Shown piece by piece: positions 52,200 through 62,634 of a stretch of DNA of 64,000 nt. Below the pieces are notes generated by a model. The model did no database searches, was not told the DNA's origin, and saw only the letters and a program-made list of their open reading frames with translations. Source of the DNA: Actinomycetota bacterium. Lineage in GTDB: Bacteria; Actinomycetota; Actinomycetes; Actinomycetales; Dermatophilaceae. Position numbers and translations under genes: made by a program. The stretch lies in NCBI GenBank assembly GCA_020161815.1, contig JAIUOP010000009.1, forward strand, positions 43,342 to 107,341. The letters run 5' to 3'. Every line of letters begins with the position of its first letter. The stretch's first letter is position 1.

Positions 52200-53378
52200 T
52201 CAGTGGGTGCGGGTCGTCGCGGCCTGGGCGGCCAGCCGCTCGAGGAGCTCCGCCGTGGATGCGCCGACGGCCAGTGCCTCGTGCACCAGCTCGGCCTGTG
52301 AGGGGGGAGCCATGCCGCCGACCGGCTGGGCGCGGTCGAGGTTGCTGGGGAAGGGGTACCCCTCCGCGCTCGCGGCGACGACATGAGCCACCGCCTCCGC
52401 CGGCCAGCCCGCCGCCACGCGCGCGGCCAGTGCCGGGTGGATCGCCTCGACCACGCGCGCCCGGTCGACGGACTCCATGGCCCGGCCGAAGGCGCTGTTG
52501 ACCTGGAGCAGGTTCGCCATCCGCTGGATGTCCGCGGAGGTGTTGGATCCCGCCGCATGGAAGAGCGCGGGGTTGAACCACACGAGATCCCCTGCGGTCA
52601 GGGGTAGTTGGACGTGGTGGGCGACGAAGTACTCCTGGAACTCCGGCAGCCAGTAGGCGAGGTAGCCCAAGGGGTACTTCTGCGAGTGCGGCAGGTAGAG
52701 CGTCGGCCCGGACTCCACCGGCATGTCCACGTGCGCCACCGCCCCCTGGAGCGTCAGGCGCGGCGACATGGCGTGGACGTGGTTCGGATAGCGCGCGGCC
52801 TGCTCGGCGTCCATGAAGCCGAGGTGGTAGTCGCGGTGCACCGTCTGGCCGGCACCTCCGGGGCGCACGATGTTGGCTTGCGCGGTCACCTGGTAGCCCG
52901 GGCCCAGCCAGGCACGCGCCCCCAGGGCGAGCAGGTCGTTGGCGTAGTAGTCGACGAAGGCCTCCGGGTCCTGCACCGCGAGCTTCTCCAGCGCGTTCCA
53001 GATCCGGTCGTTCGCTCCGGGCCTGCCGAAGTGGTCGCCGCGCTCACCGCCGGCCGCCTTCTCGGCGGCCACGATCGCGTCGTAGGCCGACGTCACCGGG
53101 TCGAGGACCTCGCGGGTGAACGCACCGGTCAGGACGACGATGCCGGGACCCTCGGTCCAGGCCCGGCACAGCTCGGCCTCGACGCTCGCCCCCTCACCGC
53201 GGGCGAGCGCCTCGCGCACCACGGCACCGTCATAGACGAGGACGCCCTGCTCGACCCGAGAGGCGAAGGGGTAGTCCGCGAGGACGGTCTCGGTGTCGAG
53301 GACCGCGAGCAGGTCCTCGAGCCGGCAGTCCTCGGCGCGCAGCCAATGGGCGTTCGTGACGGCGTGGGTGGCGATCAT
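52200..53378 (-). CDS. Phytanoyl-CoA dioxygenase (PhyH) family protein
   Basis: This 392-residue Fe(II)/2-oxoglutarate oxygenase-like protein carries the HxD iron motif in GQTVHRDYHLGFM and the distal His in NPALFHAAGSN. MPVESGPTLYLPHSQKYPLG is the matching PhyH strand region. The ATG at 53378 has AGGAG five bases upstream and is preferred over the ATG at 53405. It probably forms an operon with the SDR, suggesting hydroxylation followed by oxidation of a small organic substrate. It is divergent from a LacI-type regulator. Confidence 0.8.
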   Translation of the reverse strand: MIATHAVTNAHWLRAEDCRLEDLLAVLDTETVLADYPFASRVEQGVLVYDGAVVREALARGEGASVEAELCRAWTEGPGIVVLTGAFTREVLDPVTSAYDAIVAAEKAAGGERGDHFGRPGANDRIWNALEKLAVQDPEAFVDYYANDLLALGARAWLGPGYQVTAQANIVRPGGAGQTVHRDYHLGFMDAEQAARYPNHVHAMSPRLTLQGAVAHVDMPVESGPTLYLPHSQKYPLGYLAYWLPEFQEYFVAHHVQLPLTAGDLVWFNPALFHAAGSNTSADIQRMANLLQVNSAFGRAMESVDRARVVEAIHPALAARVAAGWPAEAVAHVVAASAEGYPFPSNLDRAQPVGGMAPPSQAELVHEALAVGASTAELLERLAAQAATTRTH

Positions 53379-53515
53379 GGTGACTCCTGTGTCATCGGCT
53401 GTCATCGGCTCGGCCGTGCGTTTCCGTCCACTCTCCCGCGGGCGCCGGTCACAGAACAGGGGGAAAACCCCTCAGAAAACCCTCAATCCCAGCGTGGTCC
53501 CGGCACAATCGCCGT

Positions 53516-54553
53516 ATGCCGCACGGCCCCCATCGGCACGCCGACATCGCCTCCCAAGCGGGGCTGAGTGTCGCGACGGTGGATCGCGTCCTGCACGGCC
53601 GGACGGGGGTCAGTGCCCGGGCGGTGCGTGCCGTGGAGCAGGCCGTGCTCGACCTCGATCGACAGGCAACGCAGGTGCGACTGGGTGCGCGCAGCCTCGT
53701 CGTCGACCTCGTCATGCAGGCGCCGGCGCGCTTCTCCTCCGCCGTCCGTGAGGCGCTGGAGGCCGAGCTCCCAGGGCTGCGCCCGGCCACGGTCCGCGCC
53801 CGCTTCCACCTGCGCGAGCGCGGCAGCGTCGCTGACCTCGTCGCGACCCTCGACCGCATCGGCACGAGCGGTCGGGTCAGTGACGGCGTACTCCTCAAGG
53901 CGCCCGACGACCCAGAGATCGCGGCGGCCGTCGACCGCCTGGCAGCCCGCGGCATACCGACCGTGACCCTCGTGACCGACGTTCGCGACTGCGCCCGCCT
54001 CGCCTACCTCGGACCGGACAACTCAGCGGCCGGCGCGACCGCGGCATACCTCGTCTCCCAGTGGCTGGGCGATCGGCCCGGCTGCGTGCTGGTGACCCTG
54101 AGCCGCACCGCCTTCTTCGGCGAGCGGGAGCGACTCGAGGGGTTCCGGGCCGAGCTGGCCCGACGCGCCCCAGGACGGGAGGTCGTCGTCCTCGCCGACG
54201 CCGACGGCCTCGACGAGGGGATGACCGGCCTCGTGCGGGACCTGGTGACGCGGCGCCGGGACATCGCCGCCGTCTACTCGGCCGGAGGTGGCAACCGGGG
54301 GATCGTCGCCGAGCTGGCCGCCGCGGGCGTGCACCCCCGACCGCACATCGGTCACGACCTCGACGCCGACAACCTCGCCCTCCTGCGCGCCGGCAGCCTG
54401 CACTCCGTGCTCCACCACGACCTGCGCGCCGACCTCGGCCGCGCCGGACGCCAGCTCTTGCGCGCGCACCGACTCCTGCCCGGCGCCCCCACCTCGACCG
54501 CCGCCGCGGTGCAGGTGGTCACGCCGCACAACATCCCGGCCCGCCTGCGCTGA
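53516..54553 (+). CDS. LacI family transcriptional regulator with sugar-binding domain
   Basis: This 345-residue protein has the HTH ADIASQAGLSVATVDRVLHG and a Peripla_BP_4-like sensor domain with YLGPDNSAAGATAAYLVSQW and AVYSAGGGNRGIVAELAAAG. It is divergent from the dioxygenase/SDR pair across 137 bases and probably controls it. The ATG lies inside a GTATGCC heptamer and no strong Shine-Dalgarno sequence is seen. It ends directly against the convergent TSUP gene with no intervening bases. Confidence 0.87.
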   Translation: MPHGPHRHADIASQAGLSVATVDRVLHGRTGVSARAVRAVEQAVLDLDRQATQVRLGARSLVVDLVMQAPARFSSAVREALEAELPGLRPATVRARFHLRERGSVADLVATLDRIGTSGRVSDGVLLKAPDDPEIAAAVDRLAARGIPTVTLVTDVRDCARLAYLGPDNSAAGATAAYLVSQWLGDRPGCVLVTLSRTAFFGERERLEGFRAELARRAPGREVVVLADADGLDEGMTGLVRDLVTRRRDIAAVYSAGGGNRGIVAELAAAGVHPRPHIGHDLDADNLALLRAGSLHSVLHHDLRADLGRAGRQLLRAHRLLPGAPTSTAAAVQVVTPHNIPARLR

Positions 54554-55288
54554 TCAACGCACGAGAAGGGCCGTGGCAGCGATGGCGCTCGCGACCAGCA
54601 CCGCGATGTCGAACCGCGCCTGGCTGATCCGGCGCACCGTCGCATAGCCGAGCAGCCCCCCGGCCAGCACCACCGGCGCGAGGGCGAGCGCCCGTCCGCC
54701 GTCGCGCCAGTGCATGAGGCCAAGGCCGATCGAGAAGGGCAGCTTGGAGAGGTTGACGATGAGGAAGAACCACGCGTTCGTCCCGACGAACCGACGCTTC
54801 TCGATGCCCGACGCGGACAGGTAGAGCGTCATGACCGCTCCGGCCGCGTTGGCCGTCATCGTCGCGAAGCCCGCCGCCGTCCCGGCGCCCCACGCTGCCG
54901 CCGGATGGTGGTGCGCGGTCGCGCTCAGCCGGCTGGCCCCGCGCGTCTTGACCCAGATCTGGAGGAGCACGAGCACGAGCAGGACCGCCCCGATCGAGCG
55001 GCGCAGGACGGTGTCGTCGACGACGCGCAGGAAGAGCGTGCCGAGCACCAGCCCGGGCAGCACCGCCGGCAGCAGGCGACGGATGAGCGACCAGTCCGCG
55101 TCCCGCCGGTAGTGCCAGCACGCCACGAGGTCACCGATGATGAGGATCGCGAGGATCGCCGCGGTCGACTCCTTGGCCGGCATGATCGTCGCGAAGATCG
55201 CCACCGAGACGACGGCCAGGCCACCCAGGGCCGTCTTGCTGTAGCCGATGACCAGGGCCGCCACGACCATGAGCAGGACCTCGGTCAT
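54554..55288 (-). CDS. TSUP family membrane permease (sulfite exporter TauE/SafE type)
   Basis: This 244-residue protein has about eight membrane segments. The two TSUP half repeats are visible as ALVIGYSKTALGGLAVVSVA with a following STAAILAILIIGD, and GFATMTANAAGAVMTLYLSA near the second half. The family exports or imports sulfite, sulfoacetate or other small anions. No sulfur genes are nearby, so the substrate is unknown. Confidence 0.85.
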   Translation of the reverse strand: MTEVLLMVVAALVIGYSKTALGGLAVVSVAIFATIMPAKESTAAILAILIIGDLVACWHYRRDADWSLIRRLLPAVLPGLVLGTLFLRVVDDTVLRRSIGAVLLVLVLLQIWVKTRGASRLSATAHHHPAAAWGAGTAAGFATMTANAAGAVMTLYLSASGIEKRRFVGTNAWFFLIVNLSKLPFSIGLGLMHWRDGGRALALAPVVLAGGLLGYATVRRISQARFDIAVLVASAIAATALLVR

Positions 55289-55341
55289 CGCAGCGCCCCG
55301 TCCCTCACCGGGACACTGTCTCATTGCGGCACGATGTGAGC

Positions 55342-55791
55342 GTGCAGACTCCACGCGACCGATCCCGGCTCGCCCTCGCAGCCGCGCTGCGCCTCGTCGT
55401 CGTCGCCGGAATGGCGTATGCCGTGCCGTGGGCCATCGTGGGCCTCTCCGGTGGCGAGGACGCCAACATCGGCGCCGGCCTGATCGGGCTCGGCCTGGCG
55501 GCCTTCACAGTGCTCGTCTGGTCCTGGCTCGACGGTCGCCGCCACGGCTGGTCTGCCCTCTGGGCCTGGGGCCTGGCAGTGCTGGTGGGGACCCTCGTCT
55601 TCGGGTCGCGGGAGGTCTGGGTCGCGATGGAGGCGGCGGCCGATCCGCAGGGACCCACGAACATCGTGCTCCGCACCGTGATCTCGGTGTTGTCCCTGGC
55701 GGTGCAGACGTTCGTGCTCGCGGGTGTCGGGGTGGCGCTCGGTGCCGGCCTCGGCCGCGACCGCGCTCAGGAAGGGACGCGGTCCGGGTAG
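55342..55791 (+). CDS. Small polytopic membrane protein
   Basis: This protein of about 149 residues has four predicted membrane segments (around ALRLVVVAGMAYAVPWAIVG, LIGLGLAAFTVLVWSWL, LWAWGLAVLVGTLVFG and VLSLAVQTFVLAGVGVALGA) and charged ends. GTG codons at 55336 and 55342 are both possible starts. The 3' end overlaps the convergent phosphodiesterase gene by 25 bases. No family is recognised. Confidence 0.65.
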   Translation: MQTPRDRSRLALAAALRLVVVAGMAYAVPWAIVGLSGGEDANIGAGLIGLGLAAFTVLVWSWLDGRRHGWSALWAWGLAVLVGTLVFGSREVWVAMEAAADPQGPTNIVLRTVISVLSLAVQTFVLAGVGVALGAGLGRDRAQEGTRSG

Positions 55792-56623
55792 TCGGTCACG
55801 AGTCCGTCGACACCGGCTGCCTGCACGGCCTCGAGGTCGGCCGCCTCGTTGACCGTCCACGGCAGGACGCCCAGGCCGAGCGCGTGGGCGTGCGCGACGT
55901 TCTCGGGCGTGCACCACGTGAAGTAGGGCGAGAGGACCGAGGCGTCGAGCCCTTCGGCTGCCGCCCGCGCGATGTCGCCGCCGAAGTCAGCGGGGTCCAG
56001 CGATCCCATCCACGGCCGGGCATCCTCCGGGGAGAGCCCGGGCACGAAGAGGGCCGACCGGACCAGCCGTGGCTCCTGGGCGCGGGCCAGCTCCAGCACG
56101 GCCCAGTCGAAGGAGTGCACGAAGCTGCGCCGCGCCACCCCACCGTCGTGGATGGCGTCCATGACCTTGTGGGTCAGCTCCTCGCGGGTGGCCACCTCCC
56201 GCGGATCGGTGGGGTCGACCTTGATCTCGACGGTCCACCACAGCGTGGGGTGCGCCGCGGCATACCGCTCGAAGAGCTCGGCCAGGGTGAGGACCCGCGA
56301 CCCCGGTGCGGCCACCTGCTCCGGGAAGGTCGGCAGGGTCAGCGCCCCGATGTCCACGGTGCGCAGCTGGGCCAGGGTCAGCTCGTCGACCTGGGCGCCG
56401 GTCAAGTCCGCCTCGTCGAAGCGGCACTTGTCGGCCTGGAGGGTCGGGTCGTGCCAGACGACCACCTCGCCGTCACCGGTGAGCCGGACGTCGAACTCGA
56501 TGCCCGTCACCCCGTGCGCGATCGCCGCATCGAAGCTCGCGACCGTCGACTCCGGCGCGAGCCCACGGGCACCGCGGTGCCCCTGGAGGTCGAAGGACAC
56601 GTGCGGCCACGCGGGCGCCCCAC

Positions 56624-56627
<4 letters not shown>
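55767..56627 (-). CDS. Glycerophosphodiester phosphodiesterase
   Basis: This 286-residue GDPD enzyme has DLQGHRGARGLAPESTVASF (catalytic His-Arg and Glu), GVTGIEFDVRLTGDGEVVVW followed by HDPTL (metal ligands and second His), and a C-terminal GLGVLPWTVNEAADLEAVQA. It hydrolyses glycerophosphodiesters to glycerol-3-phosphate and an alcohol. No signal peptide is seen, so it acts in the cytoplasm on diesters imported by the Ugp transporter, whose ATPase gene it overlaps by four bases. Confidence 0.92.
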
Positions 56628-57724
<1,097 letters not shown>

Positions 57725-57762
57725 GGTTCTCCTTGCGAGTTCCGCTGTGGTTCAGGACTTCT

Positions 57763-57812
57763 CCGTATGCCGTGGGGCTGGCCTCCGTTGAAGCCGGCCC
57801 CACGGCATACGG
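57763..57812. repeat. GTATGCC-type hairpin between ugpB and ugpC
   Basis: CCGTATGCCGTGGGGCTGGC pairs with 57793-57812 over 20 bp with one G-T pair and a 10-base loop. The left arm matches the insertion in the ferredoxin reductase gene (63109) at 19 of its first 20 bases. It may attenuate transcription between ugpB and ugpC or be an inserted element. Confidence 0.85.
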
Positions 57813-57819
57813 GCTCGGA

Positions 57820-59154
57820 TCACTTGGGCAGCTTGGGGGTGATCTGGGCGGCGATGACGCCCTCGATGTCCTTCTGCAGCCCGTCCATGACGGTCTTGAC
57901 GTCCTGCCCGGCCACGATCTGGTCCAGCGCCTGGCCGATCTTCGCGCCGCCACCGGGGACGAGCACGCGCGCGTTGTCCTGGCTGCGCGTCTTGGGCAGC
58001 TGCTCGACGGCGGTGCGCGAGTTCGGGTTGGCCTCGAGGAAGCTCTTCTCGGCCTCCTCCTTCAGCGCCGACTTGCGCACCGGCATGTAGCCGGTGGCCT
58101 GGGTGAAGGTGACCGTCGAGGCGGCATTGGTGATGAACGAGGCGAACTTGAGGGCATTGACCTTGCGCTCGTCGGTGATGCCCGCCGGGATGCCGATGCC
58201 CGCGCCGCCGGTGGGGCAGTTGCCCTCGCCGGGGAGGAAGGCGGTCTTGAACGGGAACTTCGCGTTCTTGGTGACGCCGCCCAGGGAGCCGGTCGACATG
58301 ATCCCGCACCCGGTGAGGCCGGCGCCGAAGTCGGCCGCCGCGTCCTTGGAGAACTTGAAGTAGCCCTCCTTGGCCATGCCCTGGAAGAAGGTGAGGGCCT
58401 CGATCGTCTTGGCGTCGGAGAACTTCGGCGTCCAGTCCTTGGAGTAGGCACCCCCGAACTCCCAGACGAGGTTCTGCAGGACCCAGTCGAGGTAGTTGGA
58501 GCCGTCGGCGAGGGCCATCGCCGCGCCACCGTCGGGGGCGACCGCCTTGAGCTTGGCCGCCCACTCCTTCATCTCGTCCCAGTCCTTGGGGCCGCGGTCC
58601 TCGAGTCCGGCCTTCGACCAGAGGTCCTGGTTGTAGTAGAAGAGCGGGGTCGAGCGGGCGTAGGGGACGGCGTAGTGCCCGTTCTCGAACTTGTAGTCGT
58701 TGTAGAGCGCGTCGACGTAGTCGTCGGTGTCGAGCTCGATCGCCTTGGCGATGTCGTCGACCGCGGCGAGCTGCTTGTTGAGCGCGAAGTTGAACCAGGT
58801 CACGTCGGAGACGACGACGACATCGGGGAGCTGGCCGCCGGCCAGGGCCGCGTTGAACTTCTGGGCGACCTCCTCGTAGTTCTTGCCGGCGTCGACGAGG
58901 TTGACCGTGGCCCCGGGGTTCTCGGCCTTGAAGGCCTCGATGAGCTTGAGCTCGGTCTCCTTGGACGTGCCCGGGTGGTTGGACCAGAACTCGATGGTGC
59001 CGGTCGCGGGACCGGTGTTCTTGGCGAGCGCGCTCGCCGTGGCGCTGGCGGTGCCGGTGGAGCCGCCGCCGGTGCCGGCGCAGGCGCTCAGGCCGATCGT
59101 CGTGCCGGCGACGCCGGTCAGGCCCAGGAAGGTGCGTCGGGAGAAGGTGCTCAT
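57820..59154 (-). CDS. ugpB: Glycerol-3-phosphate ABC transporter substrate-binding lipoprotein
   Basis: This 444-residue extracytoplasmic binding protein has SRRTFLGLTGVAGTTIGLSAC, which combines a twin-arginine motif with a lipobox, so Cys25 would be lipidated after Tat export. The body (IEFWSNHPGTSKETELKLIE, GHYAVPYARSTPLFYYNQDL, GQALDQIVAGQDVKTVMDGL) is a family 1 solute-binding protein of the UgpB type. It would bind glycerol-3-phosphate or glycerophosphodiesters. It is third in the ugpA-ugpE-ugpB-ugpC order. Confidence 0.87.
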   Translation of the reverse strand: MSTFSRRTFLGLTGVAGTTIGLSACAGTGGGSTGTASATASALAKNTGPATGTIEFWSNHPGTSKETELKLIEAFKAENPGATVNLVDAGKNYEEVAQKFNAALAGGQLPDVVVVSDVTWFNFALNKQLAAVDDIAKAIELDTDDYVDALYNDYKFENGHYAVPYARSTPLFYYNQDLWSKAGLEDRGPKDWDEMKEWAAKLKAVAPDGGAAMALADGSNYLDWVLQNLVWEFGGAYSKDWTPKFSDAKTIEALTFFQGMAKEGYFKFSKDAAADFGAGLTGCGIMSTGSLGGVTKNAKFPFKTAFLPGEGNCPTGGAGIGIPAGITDERKVNALKFASFITNAASTVTFTQATGYMPVRKSALKEEAEKSFLEANPNSRTAVEQLPKTRSQDNARVLVPGGGAKIGQALDQIVAGQDVKTVMDGLQKDIEGVIAAQITPKLPK

Positions 59155-59206
59155 CGGTTCGCTCTCTTTCGGTGGGTGGTGCGGTGCTGCGGATGGACGG
59201 ACGGGG

Positions 59207-60103
59207 TCAGCTCTTGACGGCGCCTGAGGTCAGGCCCTTGATCATCTGGCGTTGCAGGACGAGGAAGAGGAGGAGGACGGGCAGGATCGTCAGCACCGTC
59301 CCGGCCATGACCGGGCCCCAGTTGGTGACGCCGTCGTTGTTCTGCAGGAAGGTCAGGCCGACCTGGAGCGGCGCGGTCCGGGCGTCATCGGACATGAGGA
59401 AGGGCCAGAGGTACTCGTTCCACTCGTTGACGACGGTGATCAGCGAGAAGGCCACGAGGGTCGGCCAGGACAGCGGCATGACGACCCGCCAGAGCAGCTT
59501 GAGCGGCCCGGCGCCGTCCATGCGGGCGGCCTCGATGATCTCGTGCGGCAACGACAGGAACTGGTTGCGCATGAGGAAGGTGCCGAAGGCGGTGCCGCAC
59601 AACGGGATGATGATTCCCTGGAAGGTGTTGCGCCAGCCGAGCTGGGCGACGAGCGCGAAGTTGCTGATCACGGTGATCTGGTTGGGCACCATGAGGGCGG
59701 CCAGGATCACGACGAAGAGGAGGTTGCGTCCGGGGAAGCGCAGCAGCGACAGCGCGTAGGCGGACAGCACGCCCAGGACGATCTTGATGCTCGCGGTGAA
59801 GAAGGTGATGATCACCGAGTTGCGGAAGTAGGCCGAGAACGGGATCCGGGAGGTCACCTCGGAGTAGTTCTCCGGGTGGAACGGGATCGGGAGGTACTCC
59901 GCGGGGCGGACGTAGATGTTCTCCTGGCGCTTGAAGCTGGTGACGACGATCCAGAACAACGGGACCGCGATGATGAGCAGGACCAGGACCATCGCGGCAT
60001 ACCCGAAGGCCTTGCCCACGGGTCCGCGACCCTGGATGCCCGACTCTGCGGACGGCATACCGGCTCGTCCGTTGGTGCGGGAGAGCCGCGCGATCGCGCT
60101 CAT
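59207..60103 (-). CDS. ugpE: Glycerol-3-phosphate ABC transporter permease
   Basis: This 298-residue MalG-type permease has six membrane segments and the EAA loop EIIEAARMDGAGPLKLLWRV with conserved Gly. NEWNEYLWPFLM is typical of the UgpE/MalG group. The first 30 residues are polar and include a GGCATAC heptamer. The start overlaps the ugpA stop (ATGA). Confidence 0.9.
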   Translation of the reverse strand: MSAIARLSRTNGRAGMPSAESGIQGRGPVGKAFGYAAMVLVLLIIAVPLFWIVVTSFKRQENIYVRPAEYLPIPFHPENYSEVTSRIPFSAYFRNSVIITFFTASIKIVLGVLSAYALSLLRFPGRNLLFVVILAALMVPNQITVISNFALVAQLGWRNTFQGIIIPLCGTAFGTFLMRNQFLSLPHEIIEAARMDGAGPLKLLWRVVMPLSWPTLVAFSLITVVNEWNEYLWPFLMSDDARTAPLQVGLTFLQNNDGVTNWGPVMAGTVLTILPVLLLFLVLQRQMIKGLTSGAVKS

Positions 60104-61140
60104 GCCCGTGCCCCCTTGTCCATGAAGCGCACCTGGACCGCCGTGACGACGAGCAGGATGAGGAACATGACCGTCGCCACCGTCGCGCCGTAGCCGGCCC
60201 GCTGGTTGACGAAGGTCTCGTGGTAGACCTGAAAGACCAGCGTCATGGTGCCGTTGCCGATCGGCCCGCCCCGCGTCATCGCGTAGATGATGTCGAAGAC
60301 CTGGACGCTGCTGAGCAGGACCGTGATCGAGAGGAAGAAGGTCGTCGGGCGCAGCTGGGGCAGGAGCACCTTGCGGAAGTGGTTCCAGCGGCTGGCGCCG
60401 TCGATCTCGGCCGCCTCGTCGAGATCGCCGCGGCGGGCCTGGAGGGCCGCGAGGTAGATGACGAAGGTGTAGCCGAGGTTCTTCCAGATGTAGGTCGAGG
60501 TCACCATGAACAGCGCCCAGCCCGGGCGTTGGTAGAAGTTCGGGCTGGCGACGCCGATCTTGGCCAGCAGGTCCTGGATCAGGCCGAAGCTGGGGTCGAA
60601 GACGAACTGGAAGGCCACGCCGATCGCGGCGCCGGAGATGACGAACGGGGCGAAGACCATCGAGCGGACGATGTTGCGCCCGCGCAGCTTCTGGTCGAGG
60701 AGGAGGGCCAGGGCCAGGCCGAGCACCATCGAGAGGACGACCGTGGCGAAGGTGAAGATCAGGGTGTTGGTGAGGACGATCCTGGTGTCGGCGCGGCCGA
60801 GCCACTCGACGTAGTTGCTGGCGCCGACGTAGTTGGCCTGCGGGCTGGAGATGTTCCAGTCGGTGAAGGAGAGCCGGATGTTGTCGACGAGCGGGCGGTA
60901 GACGAAGAGGAAGAGCAGGACGAGGTTCGGGATGAGCAGGGCCGCGGCGAGCAGCCACTCGCCCTTGCTCCCGGCGCGGCGCAGCGGGGGAGGCCCGAAG
61001 GGGACTCGGGGGTCACGGCCCGCGGCGCCGGCCGGACCGGTGGGGCCGGCCGGGCCGCTCGTGTGGCCGCTGGAACCGCCGCTCGACCCCCCGGTGACCC
61101 CACCCGCGTCCACACCAATGTCGGCTCCCACGGGCCGCAC
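60100..61140 (-). CDS. ugpA: Glycerol-3-phosphate ABC transporter permease
   Basis: This 346-residue MalF/UgpA-type permease has six membrane segments and the EAA loop DEAAEIDGASRWNHFRKVLL. From the GTG at 61140 the first 60 residues are an unusual Gly/Ser/Pro-rich tail, longer than in most UgpA. A later start is possible. It is the first gene of the five-gene Ugp operon; its promoter should lie in the 105-base gap before the desaturase 3' end. Confidence 0.88.
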   Translation of the reverse strand: MRPVGADIGVDAGGVTGGSSGGSSGHTSGPAGPTGPAGAAGRDPRVPFGPPPLRRAGSKGEWLLAAALLIPNLVLLFLFVYRPLVDNIRLSFTDWNISSPQANYVGASNYVEWLGRADTRIVLTNTLIFTFATVVLSMVLGLALALLLDQKLRGRNIVRSMVFAPFVISGAAIGVAFQFVFDPSFGLIQDLLAKIGVASPNFYQRPGWALFMVTSTYIWKNLGYTFVIYLAALQARRGDLDEAAEIDGASRWNHFRKVLLPQLRPTTFFLSITVLLSSVQVFDIIYAMTRGGPIGNGTMTLVFQVYHETFVNQRAGYGATVATVMFLILLVVTAVQVRFMDKGARA

Positions 61141-61212
61141 TATGCCATCGCACGGATGACGGATGCGCTTTGGCGGGGTCTCCTTTTGGTGACGCGAGGA
61201 TAACGGTCAGGG

Positions 61213-61249
61213 GTGACCGTCAGTCGTGACCGTCAGTCGTGAGTGTCAG
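61213..61249. repeat. 13-bp direct repeats upstream of ugpA
   Basis: GTGACCGTCAGTC occurs at 61213 and 61226, followed by the partial copy GTGAGTGTCAG. They lie about 75-110 bases upstream of ugpA and touch the desaturase stop codon. They could bind a phosphate or carbon regulator, but no family is recognised. Confidence 0.5.
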
Positions 61250-62583
61250 GCGAAGCGGCCGAAGCTCCGGCTGCGCCAGGCCTTCTTCGCCGCGAGGCGG
61301 ATGATGTCGCGGCGGCGACGGCCCTCGACCTTGTTGGGGAGGGAGTAGCGCACGACCTTGGCATAGACCGAGCCGGCCTGCTTGAGCAGCGGACCCTCGA
61401 TGTAGGGCAGGTCGTACTTCGCCATGAGCGCCTTCACCTTGGGTGCCACCTCGGCATACCGGTTGCTCGGCATGTCCGGCCACAGGTGGTGCTCGATCTG
61501 GTGGCTGAGGTTGCCGGTCATGATGTGCATGAGCTTCGACCCGGAGATGTTGCCCGAGCCGAGCATCTGGCGCAGGTACCACTCGCCGCGGGTCTCGGTG
61601 TCGATGTCGGTGTTGTCGAAGGTCTCGATGCCCTGCGGGAAGTGCCCGCAGATGATGACCGTGTTGGCCCAGACGTTGCGGACCAGGTTGGCCACGATGT
61701 TGGCGGTCAGGGTGTGCCAGGCGTTGCTCGGGCCGCCGAAGGGCAGCGCCATCGCCGGGTGGGCGAGGTAGTCCTTGGTGGCCTGGGCCTTGACCTTGGC
61801 GAGGGTCTCCGCGGCCTTGGCCCTGAACGCGGCCTTCTCCTCCGCGCTCATCCGCTTGCGGCGGGCGACGTAGCCGCCGAGCTCGAGGTCGTAGGCGGCG
61901 ATGGAGTACTCGAACATGAGCGCATTGCCGATGTGCCACAGCGGCTGGAAGAGGAAGAACAGGCTCCACCGCTGGTCCGGGTCGACGCGCAGGATGCCGT
62001 AGCCGAGGTCGTTGTCGCGGCCGAGGACGTTGGTGTACGTGTGGTGCACCTGGTTGTGGGTGTGCTGCCACTGCTTGGACGGCGAGACGAAGTCCCACTC
62101 CCACCGCTGGCTGTGGATCTTGGGGTCACGCATCCAGTCCCACTGGCCGTGGAGGACGTTGTGGCCGATCTCCATGTTCTCGAGGATCTTGGCCAGCGAC
62201 AGCCCGGCCGTGCCGAGCCACCAGGCGGGGCGGATGCCCTTGACCTTGACGCCGGAGAAGAGCAGGACGGCGCGGCTGCCGAGCTCGAGGCTGCGCTGCA
62301 CCTGGATGATCCGCCGGATGTAGGCCGCGTCCGCGGCGTTGCGGCTGTCCATGACCTCGCGCTGGATGGCGTCGAGCTCGCGGCCGAGTTCCTCGATCTG
62401 CTCGGGCGTGAGGTGGGCCGCCGGGTTGGGTCGCCCGCTCTTCTTGTATGCCGGCCGTTGGGCCGCCGGGGTCGCGTTGCGGATCCGCGTGGAGCCGTCG
62501 TGGTGGGCGGCGGCCGCGTGGACGGCGCCGACGTGGTGCGGCTCGGTGGGAGAGAGGAGGGGGCGCTCCGGGGCCAGGGTCAT
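61246..62583 (-). CDS. Membrane fatty acid desaturase (DesA3-like)
   Basis: This 445-residue di-iron desaturase has the three histidine boxes HNVLH, HTHNQVHH and HQIEHH in the expected order, with hydrophobic membrane segments between them. GRYLR-like linker sequences and a basic C-terminus resemble the mycobacterial stearoyl-CoA delta-9 desaturase DesA3. It takes electrons from the reductase encoded just upstream, as in the Rv3229c/Rv3230c pair. The N-terminal 60 residues are polar and variable. Confidence 0.92.
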   Translation of the reverse strand: MTLAPERPLLSPTEPHHVGAVHAAAAHHDGSTRIRNATPAAQRPAYKKSGRPNPAAHLTPEQIEELGRELDAIQREVMDSRNAADAAYIRRIIQVQRSLELGSRAVLLFSGVKVKGIRPAWWLGTAGLSLAKILENMEIGHNVLHGQWDWMRDPKIHSQRWEWDFVSPSKQWQHTHNQVHHTYTNVLGRDNDLGYGILRVDPDQRWSLFFLFQPLWHIGNALMFEYSIAAYDLELGGYVARRKRMSAEEKAAFRAKAAETLAKVKAQATKDYLAHPAMALPFGGPSNAWHTLTANIVANLVRNVWANTVIICGHFPQGIETFDNTDIDTETRGEWYLRQMLGSGNISGSKLMHIMTGNLSHQIEHHLWPDMPSNRYAEVAPKVKALMAKYDLPYIEGPLLKQAGSVYAKVVRYSLPNKVEGRRRRDIIRLAAKKAWRSRSFGRFA

Positions 62584-62634
62584 CGTCGGTGTCCTTCGCT
62601 TCTCGGGGGCGTGCTTCGCAGCGTGGCAGGGGGG

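Noticed and set aside
57733..59217. Long plus-strand open frame opposite ugpB
   Set aside because: It is an antisense shadow of a clear lipoprotein gene and starts inside the intergenic hairpin.
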